39,191 nucleotides of DNA from contig CADCDE010000031.1 in NCBI GenBank assembly GCA_902800065.1, positions 1 to 39,191 of the forward strand, in the 5' to 3' direction. The stretch comes from an uncultured Ruminococcus sp. (GTDB taxonomy: Bacteria > Bacillota > Clostridia > Oscillospirales > Acutalibacteraceae). A program made the translations under genes and the position numbers. This document shows positions 33,365-39,191 of the stretch, one piece after another; position 1 is the stretch's first letter, and each line of letters starts with the position of its first letter. The notes below the pieces were generated by a model. That model ran no database searches and was not told where the DNA came from. It saw only the letters and a program-made list of their open reading frames with translations.

Positions 33365-34276
33365 ATTTTTTTGTCCCTGATAAATATTTCTTGCTTTCAG
33401 TTCGTGATTTATCAGATTCAGCACACGCCTTTTGTCACAACTCCATAATGGTGATATGAGTATTTTTTTATCTCCGTCACCCGTTAATCTGTGTATCACA
33501 ACATTTTCGGGCAATACACCTATAACATCTCCCACGAGAGATATATATTCATCTTCATCAAGTGTCCTGAAATATCCGCTTTGATACATCTCAGCTAATT
33601 TTGTATTTTTGAGAACGTGCAGAAGCTGTATTTTTATCCCGTCAGTGACTTTCCCGACATATTCAGCCGTTTCCAGCATTTCTTCCCTGCTTTCATTCGG
33701 CAAGCCTAATATTATATGCGTTATAACATTCACTCCGATATTTTTCAGTCGCTCAACAATTTTGTCATAACATTCCAATTCATATCCCCTGTTGATAAAA
33801 TCCGCTGTTTTTTGGTGTATCGTCTGCAATCCCAATTCTATCCAGACAGGTTTTATTTTCGCCAAGTCAGCTATAAGTCTTATCTTATCGTTTTCAAGAC
33901 AGTCAGGTCTTGTTGCTATCGAAAGAACGGCTATATCATCACGCTTTATCACAGGCATGAAAATTTTTTCAAGATATTCCGTATCTGCATAAGTATTTGT
34001 GTAAGACTGAAAATAGGCTATATATTTATCCCCTTGAAATTTGTCTTTTACAAGATTTTTAGCATACTCTATCTGACTTGAAATATCCATACATGGTGCT
34101 GCAAAATCCCCCGAACCGCCCTCACTGCAAAATATACATCCCTCAGTTGACAGTTTCCCGTCACGGTTGGGACAGGTCATGCCTCCGCTTAACGACAGCT
34201 TATACAGCTTTTCTCCGAAAGTTTCTTTCAGATAGCAGTCAAGTGAATAGTATCTTCTTCCGTTCCATAGTTTCAT
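33353..34276 (-). CDS. YhcC-family (TIGR01212) radical SAM protein
   Basis: 307 residues. The N-terminus RRYYSLDCYLKETFGEKLYKL and the unusually spaced cysteine triplet in SGGMTCPNRDGKLSTEGCIFC (C-x12-C-x2-C) are the mark of the TIGR01212 radical SAM family; they bind a 4Fe-4S cluster and SAM. KYIAYFQSYTNTYAD and LSIATRPDCLE follow, then LQLLHVLKNTKLAE. Substrate unknown; members are often found with tRNA modification enzymes. Start ATG at 34276 behind GGGGGGAT. A core repeat copy lies upstream at 34305. Confidence 0.9.
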   Translation of the reverse strand: MKLWNGRRYYSLDCYLKETFGEKLYKLSLSGGMTCPNRDGKLSTEGCIFCSEGGSGDFAAPCMDISSQIEYAKNLVKDKFQGDKYIAYFQSYTNTYADTEYLEKIFMPVIKRDDIAVLSIATRPDCLENDKIRLIADLAKIKPVWIELGLQTIHQKTADFINRGYELECYDKIVERLKNIGVNVITHIILGLPNESREEMLETAEYVGKVTDGIKIQLLHVLKNTKLAEMYQSGYFRTLDEDEYISLVGDVIGVLPENVVIHRLTGDGDKKILISPLWSCDKRRVLNLINHELKARNIYQGQKNRLM

Positions 34277-34304
34277 AAAAATCCCCCTAATCATTTTATA
34301 TCTT

Positions 34305-34370
34305 TGTCATTCCGAACGAAGTGAGGAATCTTGGAAAGATTCTTCGTCGCTTTCACTCCTCAGAATGACA
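34305..34370. repeat. Copy of the GTCATTCCGAAC core repeat
   Basis: TGTCATTCCGAACGAAG...GGAAAGATTCTTCGTCG...CTCCTCAGAATGACA. A full self-complementary core without obvious MITE termini, upstream of the radical SAM gene (on its leader strand) and downstream of the rubredoxin gene. Confidence 0.75.
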
Positions 34371-34394
34371 TATGTATGACACATAAATAAAAAA

Positions 34395-34427
34395 GAGAGG
34401 AAAACAAAAAATATTTGCTCTCCCCTC
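34395..34427 (-). terminator. Probable terminator of the rubredoxin gene
   Basis: Imperfect stem GAGGGGAGAGCAAA opposite TTTTCCTCTC, followed by T6 on the minus strand, 20 bp past the rubredoxin stop. Confidence 0.5.
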
Positions 34428-34448
34428 AAAAAATATTCTTTTCAAAAA

Positions 34449-34607
34449 TTATTCAACCGAGAAATTGCTCTTGTCAACGCCGCACAAAGGACATACCCAA
34501 TCTTCGGGAAGGTCTTCAAAAGGAGTGTTCGGAGCTATGCCGTTAGCCTCATCACCCTCAACAGGGTCATAAACATATCCGCATAAATCACATACATACT
34601 TCTGCAT
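34449..34607 (-). CDS. Rubredoxin
   Basis: Small electron carrier with one iron bound by four cysteines. 52 residues: [15 protein letters not shown] at the start gives the first Cxx[17 protein letters not shown] the second, and [21 protein letters not shown] between them is the standard rubredoxin core. Intact length and motifs. Start ATG at 34607 behind GAGGTG. It carries a perfect-consensus promoter just upstream and a terminator, so it is probably transcribed alone. Suited to O2 and peroxide reduction pathways in anaerobes. Confidence 0.96.
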   Translation of the reverse strand: MQKYVCDLCGYVYDPVEGDEANGIAPNTPFEDLPEDWVCPLCGVDKSNFSVE

Positions 34608-34653
34608 TTTTTCAACACCTCACTTACTAAAAAATATACAAAATGTTTCGGTA

Positions 34654-34682
34654 ATTATATCATAAATCCACAGTAATGTCAA
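34654..34682 (-). promoter_or_regulatory. Perfect-consensus SigA promoter of rubredoxin
   Basis: Minus-strand TTGACA (34682-34677), 17 bp, TATAAT (34659-34654), about 47 bp before the start. MITE C1 begins just upstream of the -35 box. Confidence 0.85.
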
Positions 34683-34700
34683 CAGTAAAGAGAAAGTTTT

Positions 34701-34814
34701 CACGGAAATCAAGTTTCTCCAAAAGAAAAATAAAATTATGTCATCCTGAGCGAAAGCGAAGGATCTTTGTCACAAAAGTATCACGAAGACAAAGATTAAA
34801 AATTGATTTCCGTG
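34701..34814. mobile_element. MITE C1 (114 bp, TIR CACGGAAATCAA, 9-bp target duplication)
   Basis: Termini CACGGAAATCAA (34701-34712) and TTGATTTCCGTG (34803-34814) with GAAAGTTTT direct repeats at 34692-34700 and 34815-34823. Interior has TCATCCTGAGCGAAAGCGAAGGATC, a variant core, and TTTGTCACAAAAGTATCACG. No transposase. Located between pulA and rubredoxin. Confidence 0.88.
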
Positions 34815-34838
34815 GAAAGTTTTTGTACTGTTTTTATA

Positions 34839-36794
34839 TCATTTATCCGAAACAAGTATCAATGCCGACAGAGGAGGAATTTTTACGGTATTTCCTTCTA
34901 TTGTTCCAAGGCCTGAAAGACCTGCTTTTTCGGCATTGGCAATGACAGTCCATTTTTCGGGTAAAGTTTTATCTTCCTGTGCAAGCAATTCTGCTTCCGT
35001 TTCGGTTTCATTTGCATTTACAAGGACTGCAATATATTTCCATTCTTTTTCGGGATTTATTGTATTTTCAAGCGTATACGCAACTGCACCCTCAAGGTTT
35101 TCGGAAAATTTTATGAGTTTTGCGGAATTTACAGTGGAATCCCTGAACGGAGAAAAATTCTTTCTTATTTCGATAAGTCCCTTATAATATTCGGCTAAAT
35201 CTGCATATTTTTCAAGACTGCTCCAGTCTATCTGATTTATTTTATCAGACGATACATAGCTGTTGTCATCACCGAATTTGGTACGGGCAAATTCCTCACC
35301 TGCCTGCATGAATACCATGCCCTGTGATGTAAACATAAGTGCCGCTGACATTTTATTCATTGCAACGAGCTTTTCATCTCTCTCGTCATAGGACATATCA
35401 TTCTTTACTGAAAGAACGAGTTTATCATAGAGAGTAAAATTATCATGTGCCGAGGTATATGCAATAGCCTGTGAGGGCTGATTTGACCATTTATTTGAAA
35501 TACAGTTTGCAGTTATGCCTGATTTGAGTTCTTCTGTAAATTCGCCGCTCTGCACAAAGCCCTGTTCAAGTGCATTGAAAACATGACCTTTGACGGCATC
35601 ACGGAAATTATCATTAAAGGCTGCAACTCTGTTATCCAGCTTATGGATATTCTTTTTCACACAGGTATCCATTTCTGTACCCAATTTACCGCCAGTCCAG
35701 GGCTCACCGTACATGATTATTTTTTCACCATTCGGGATATTTTCATCAAGTGCTTTTCGGATACCGTTTATCGTATCGACATCATGTACTCCCATAAGGT
35801 CAAATCTGAATCCGTCGATATGGTATTCCTTTACCCAATATAATATTGAATCCGTCATGAATTTTCTGTACATAAGGTGTTCGCTTGCAGTCTCATTGCC
35901 GCAGCCCGAACCGTCACTGAGTGTTCCGTCTTTTTCGAGTCTGAAATAATAATTTGGAACTGTCTTATCAAACCAGCTTCCTGCCGCTGAATACATATGG
36001 TTATATACAACGTCCATGATAACACCTATTCCTGCATCATGCAGAGCCATTATCATCTGTTTCAACTCTCTTATTCTGACATTTCCGTCAAAGGGATTTG
36101 TCGAATATGAACCTTCGGGAACATTGTAATTTTTGGGATCATATCCCCAGTTGAACTGCGGCTGATTAAGATTTGCTTCGTCAACAGTAGCATAATCATA
36201 CATCGGCAATATCTGTACATGAGTTATACCTAATTTTTTAAGATAGTCAACACAAGTTGAAATTTCACCTTTTCCGTCAAGAGTAGTACCCTTTTCGGTA
36301 AATGCAAGATACTTTCCTCTGTGTTCGGGCGATACACCGGACAAAGGACTTATGGAAAAATCCCTGACATGAATTTCCCATACAACCGCATCAGTAGCAT
36401 TTTCAAGCAAAATATTACTGTCATTTTCCCAATTTTCCGGATTGGTGTCGTCAAGGTCAACAACCATGCTTCTGTTGCCGTTGACACCGGCAGCTTTGGC
36501 ATATATATCAGCTGCTTCCCTTGTTATACCGTCAACGGTCACAAAATATGTATAATATGTATTTTTGATGTCACCGTCAATTTTTATACTCCATACACCG
36601 TTTTCACCCTTTGTCATATCTTCAACGGATATTGATTCGTCCATATCTCCCGTTTTATAGAGTTTCAATACAACATCACTTGCCGACGGTGCCCACACTT
36701 TGAATACAGTAAAATCCTTTGAATAAACAGCCCCAAGGTCATTTCCGAAATATGCCTGTTCATCAAGAATATGTGAATATTTTAAATCTGACAT
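34839..36794 (-). CDS. pulA: Type I pullulanase
   Basis: Hydrolyses alpha-1,6 branches of pullulan, glycogen or amylopectin. 651 residues, cytoplasmic form (no signal peptide). The N-terminal CBM48-like beta domain (about 10-110: FKVWAPSASDVVLKLY) leads to the GH13_14 barrel: YNWGYDPKNYNVPEGSYSTNP-type substrate motif, GIGVIMDVVYNHMY (region I), GFRFDLMGVHD with the nucleophile Asp (region II), MYGEPW with the acid/base Glu (region III), and TSAHDNFTLYDKL with the region IV HDN. A C-terminal beta domain closes. ATG at 36794 behind GGGGAGG. It fits starch-degrading gut or rumen Ruminococcus-like bacteria. Confidence 0.95.
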   Translation of the reverse strand: MSDLKYSHILDEQAYFGNDLGAVYSKDFTVFKVWAPSASDVVLKLYKTGDMDESISVEDMTKGENGVWSIKIDGDIKNTYYTYFVTVDGITREAADIYAKAAGVNGNRSMVVDLDDTNPENWENDSNILLENATDAVVWEIHVRDFSISPLSGVSPEHRGKYLAFTEKGTTLDGKGEISTCVDYLKKLGITHVQILPMYDYATVDEANLNQPQFNWGYDPKNYNVPEGSYSTNPFDGNVRIRELKQMIMALHDAGIGVIMDVVYNHMYSAAGSWFDKTVPNYYFRLEKDGTLSDGSGCGNETASEHLMYRKFMTDSILYWVKEYHIDGFRFDLMGVHDVDTINGIRKALDENIPNGEKIIMYGEPWTGGKLGTEMDTCVKKNIHKLDNRVAAFNDNFRDAVKGHVFNALEQGFVQSGEFTEELKSGITANCISNKWSNQPSQAIAYTSAHDNFTLYDKLVLSVKNDMSYDERDEKLVAMNKMSAALMFTSQGMVFMQAGEEFARTKFGDDNSYVSSDKINQIDWSSLEKYADLAEYYKGLIEIRKNFSPFRDSTVNSAKLIKFSENLEGAVAYTLENTINPEKEWKYIAVLVNANETETEAELLAQEDKTLPEKWTVIANAEKAGLSGLGTIEGNTVKIPPLSALILVSDK

Positions 36795-36880
36795 ATAAAA
36801 ACCTCCCCTAAATATAAATCACATTTATAATTTTATCATATTTCAATATAAAATTACAATAGTTTTATAAAAAATTATAA

Positions 36881-36916
36881 AAAACAGCAATTCGCACAAA
36901 CACGAACTGCTGTTTT
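36881..36916 (-). terminator. Terminator of the AI-2E-family gene
   Basis: Long stem AAAACAGCA-TTCG paired with CGAA-TGCTGTTTT, with a T-run on the minus strand, 5 nt past the stop codon. Confidence 0.88.
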
Positions 36917-36920
36917 GAAT

Positions 36921-38204
36921 TCATTTGATTTTTTTCTTCAAGCCTGAAATAATTTCTTTTAATTTTTTATTTTCACTCTTTTTGGTTTTAGCTTCATGTG
37001 ATTCACTGTTTTTTTTGATCATTGCGTATTTTTCATTTGGTATATTCTTTTCTTTTACCTTATTATTGACAAAACGCATTAAAAGAGTGTACAGAACAGA
37101 TGTCACGGGACCGCATACAAGAAGTCCTATTATACCGAAGAATCCGCTGAAAACAACTATTGCAGCTATCATGATAATAGGCGGCAGTCCGATATTTGAA
37201 CCGACAACTCTCGGATATATCAAATTTCCCTCTATCTGCTGTAAGCATACCATGAATACTACAAACCATATTGCCTGTATGGGGCTGACTGTCAGGATAA
37301 AAAGAGTTCCTATGACGGTGCCTATTGTTATGCCGAACATAGGTACCCATGAACATATCGCTATCAGAACTGCAACAAGTGAAGCGTAAGGAAAGCCTAG
37401 TATTGCCATTCCGAATCCCGTAAGACAGCCTATTATCACACATTCCATCATCTGACCGGTTATACTGTTGTAAAAAGACTTGTTTGTCATAACTCCCACT
37501 TCAACTATATAGTCAACAGCCTTTGACGGAAGAAGTGCATATAATATCTTTTTGACATTTGAAGAAATTTTTTCCTTATTCGCAAGGAAATATACTGCAA
37601 GGACTATTCCAAGAAATATATTTACAACAGTGCTTATGACAGATGACAAGACTTTCATTGTCGAATTCAAAAAATCCATTGTTGAACTGAAAAAATTTGA
37701 AATATTGCTCGTTATGAATCCGCTTATATTTGAACCCATCGAACCCCAGTCAACATCAAGTACTTCTATTATAGGCTTTGCCCAGTCATATCTGTTGCTC
37801 CAGTCCGTAAGGGTATCCTGTACCTGTTCAAATGCAACAGGTATTGAACCGGCTATTTTTTGCAGACTGTTGCTTATTTCCGGTATGATAATAATTAAAA
37901 ACACTCCGATTATCAGCACGAACATACTTATTGACATAGTTATTGCAAGAGGTCTTCTTAATTTTTCCTTTACAGGGCTCACAGGCTCACCGTTTTTTGA
38001 AAGGAACATTCTTTTTTCTATTGCATTGAGAGGAACATTCAGAAAGAATGTAAAACAGCCTGCTATTATAAACGGTACAAATATTTGCAAAAGCCATAAC
38101 AAAAATGAGCCTATTATGTCAAGATGCTGAAAGCCTATATATACAAGAATTATACATACTGCAAGAAAAAATATCTTTGCAATGGTTTTTCTGTCCATGT
38201 TCAT
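36921..38204 (-). CDS. AI-2E-family (PerM/YtvI) permease
   Basis: 427-residue membrane protein of the AI-2E transporter/PerM superfamily with about eight spans. Features: FIIAGCFTFFLNVPLNAIEKR near residue 45, a long extracytoplasmic helical segment (about 105-165), and the conserved YPRVVGSNIGLPPIIMIAAIVVFSGFFGIIGLLVCGPVTSVL (P-x-x-x-G, G-L-P-P) near residue 330. The C-terminus is long and basic (KKNSESHEAKTKKSE...). Substrate unproven; relatives export small organics or ions in sporulation-related genes (YtvI). ATG at 38204 about 10 nt after GGAGAG. Confidence 0.88.
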   Translation of the reverse strand: MNMDRKTIAKIFFLAVCIILVYIGFQHLDIIGSFLLWLLQIFVPFIIAGCFTFFLNVPLNAIEKRMFLSKNGEPVSPVKEKLRRPLAITMSISMFVLIIGVFLIIIIPEISNSLQKIAGSIPVAFEQVQDTLTDWSNRYDWAKPIIEVLDVDWGSMGSNISGFITSNISNFFSSTMDFLNSTMKVLSSVISTVVNIFLGIVLAVYFLANKEKISSNVKKILYALLPSKAVDYIVEVGVMTNKSFYNSITGQMMECVIIGCLTGFGMAILGFPYASLVAVLIAICSWVPMFGITIGTVIGTLFILTVSPIQAIWFVVFMVCLQQIEGNLIYPRVVGSNIGLPPIIMIAAIVVFSGFFGIIGLLVCGPVTSVLYTLLMRFVNNKVKEKNIPNEKYAMIKKNSESHEAKTKKSENKKLKEIISGLKKKIK

Positions 38205-38240
38205 TCATTTTTCACTCTCCGATAACAGTATAAGATTATT

Positions 38241-38357
38241 GTGACATACTCCCTCGCCTACGCTATGCTTAGAGGCGGGGGCTTCTCGCTCAAGTATGGT
38301 AACCCATACAGTATCAACGAGCTAACCCCGTGTGTCCCACGGTTCTTGTTTTGATTT
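38241..38357 (-). ncRNA. Right end / putative omegaRNA scaffold of the IS605-type element
   Basis: On the minus strand, between the tnpB remnant's stop and the element end. A GTATGG/CCATAC hairpin (38294-38299 with 38304-38309) is followed by a larger GC-rich hairpin CCCTCGCCT/AGGCGGGGG (38251-38259 with 38273-38281), then GAGTATGTCAC at the boundary. This is the typical IS605/IS1341 right end, from which TnpB omegaRNAs are known to be transcribed in other elements. A guide would be the bases just outside, AATAATCTTATACTGT, in the AI-2E gene's upstream region. Out-of-frame residues KNRGTHGVSS can still be read here as the former tnpB end. Confidence 0.6.
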
Positions 38358-39096
38358 TTATGCTAGATGTGTTCGACAGCAAGGGCAAATCCATTCTCTG
38401 ACAGACAAATCTTTTGTTTCACTATTTTGGTATCCACAAGCACTGCAAATTTGTGAACTCGCAAAAAATTTATCAATTTTTACAAGTCTTTTTCCGAGGT
38501 CTTCCAACTTGTATTTCAGAAATGCTGTGAACATTCCCCAACCATTGTCCGAAACGGATTTGCCGAAATTCAGCAACTGTGCCATTGACTGCATATTCAG
38601 ATTTTCAATGCACACACAATCATAGGCATTGGCTATCTGCCTTGACTGTTTATGAAGAAAATCCTTTCTTTGATTAGCAATCTTTTCATGCAGTTTGGAA
38701 ACTTTGATACGCTGTTTTTCTCTGTTTTTGGAGTCCTTCACCATTTTTGACAGTTTTCTTTGTTCCTTTTTGAGTTTCTTTTCGGAAAGTCTGTAATATC
38801 TCGGAAATTCGGGGCAATTTCCGTTGATGTCAACATATAATTCGTGCATGGAAAAATCCAAGCCCAAAAACTTCTGCATTTCTGTTTGCGGTACTTGGCT
38901 CTCGTACTCAAACAAGATACTTGCATAGTATTTTCCGCTTGGTGTCTGACTTACTGTAACTGATTTCAAAATATAATCAGCAGGAATATTTCGATGTTGT
39001 TTAACTTTGATTTTTCCGATTTTGGGCAGTGTAACAGTTCCGTTTTCAAGTTTAATATTATTATTCACGCATACCGTTGTATAACTTTTCTTATTT
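38358..39096 (-). pseudogene. tnpB remnant (RuvC-like RNA-guided nuclease family), interrupted and truncated
   Basis: Frame from 39096 (KKSYTTVCVNNN...) to a stop at 38358; the 236 residues from the GTG at 39068 cover only the middle of TnpB (usual about 370-400). First RuvC Asp in FLGLDFSMH (about residue 71) and the Glu in CVCIENLNMQ (about 155) are present. The zinc site CSACG (208-212) and CPCC (228-231) is intact. Then the frame ends at CRTHLA: the final RDxNAAxNI segment with the third catalytic Asp is deleted, although the frame beyond (KNRGTHGVSS) survives. The 5' side is cut by MITE C2, which puts a TGA at 39098. Nuclease activity is therefore unlikely. Confidence 0.85.
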
Positions 39097-39191
39097 CACG
39101 GAAATCAATTTTTAAAATATAAGCATCCCGATTTGTCATTCTGAGGAGCGAAGCGACGAAGAATCTTTGTCTTCGTGATACTTTTGTGACA
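39097..39191. mobile_element. MITE C2, left part (continues past right edge)
   Basis: Begins CACGGAAATCAATTTTTAA, identical over about 19 bases to one end of MITE C1, and ends in the window with the CTTCGTGATACTTTTGTGAC segment also found in C1. Between them is the core GTCATTCTGAGGAGCGAAGC (39138 on). It carries an extra segment absent from C1. It has inserted into tnpB; TTCTTATTT (39088-39096) should recur beyond the far end if a 9-bp duplication was made. Confidence 0.8.

Larger units (their letters stand above)
38241..39096 (-). mobile_element. IS605/IS1341-type tnpB element, right part (remnant)
   Basis: Right end with hairpins plus the tnpB remnant, interrupted by MITE C2 at about 39097. 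The left end is not in the window. No tnpA is visible here. Confidence 0.8.

Noticed and set aside
39097..39191. A CRISPR repeat interpretation of the scattered GTCATTCCGAG copies
   Set aside because: Copies are kilobases apart, variable, palindromic and tied to MITE ends; no regular spacers.

Overview
The window looks like a chromosomal segment of an endospore-forming, low-G+C Clostridia (Ruminococcus/Oscillospiraceae-like) bacterium. The base composition is AT-rich, ribosome-binding sites are strong GGAGG types, several starts are TTG, and the genes include spoIIE, an ftsK/spoIIIE translocase, tepA, a two-gene SufC-SufB iron-sulfur system, TrkA-TrkH and a T-box-controlled thrS. No rRNA, tRNA, CRISPR array or prophage was seen. 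Most of the window is housekeeping DNA peppered with small mobile repeats.

Layout. 1-6200 (minus strand): the N-terminal part of an FtsK/SpoIIIE translocase (runs off the left edge), uppP, a gene-free stretch with a possible structured RNA, a TepA-type ClpP-like protease, a PF06541-type membrane protein, and a SufB/SufC pair. 6300-8432 (plus): a 139-bp MITE, an RluA-family pseudouridine synthase, a small conserved protein and a HIT hydrolase. 8477-10003 (minus): a zeta-toxin-like kinase and gpsA. 10141-13936 (plus): trkA-trkH and rsmA(ksgA), followed by a convergent PAP2 phosphatase, a DUF1275 membrane protein, and thrS with its T-box leader (15470-17776). 17868-26084: an unrecognised protein, glnS, two small unknowns, a NADAR protein, gltX, a further unknown, and an SseB-like gene with a small partner. 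26126-34607: a 578-residue unknown, spoIIE, a large MacB-like ABC transporter, a YhcC-type radical SAM protein and a rubredoxin (52 aa). 34839-38204 (minus): type I pullulanase and an AI-2E-family permease. 38241-39191: remains of an IS605/IS1341-type tnpB element interrupted by another MITE.

The genes cover translation (thrS, glnS, gltX, rsmA, RluA-type enzyme), envelope lipid recycling and phospholipid synthesis (uppP, PAP2, gpsA), K+ uptake (trkAH), Fe-S assembly (sufCB), sporulation (spoIIE, possibly ftsK/spoIIIE and tepA) and alpha-glucan use (pulA).

The most interesting layer is non-coding. At least nine copies of a self-complementary core (GTCATTCCGAG... to ...CTCAGAATGAC) occur in 39 kb. 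Five of them lie inside MITEs of three families with unrelated termini and different target duplications (TA; TAATCA; GAAAGTTTT). One copy sits between a perfect-consensus promoter and the ABC transporter gene, and one has cut a tnpB gene in two. A candidate structured RNA at 2807-2915 and the tnpB-linked omegaRNA/right end at 38241-38357 also deserve checking. I found no convincing, wholly new multi-gene system. The best protein candidates for something undescribed are the unknown genes at 17868, 23402-27862 and 20287-21121.
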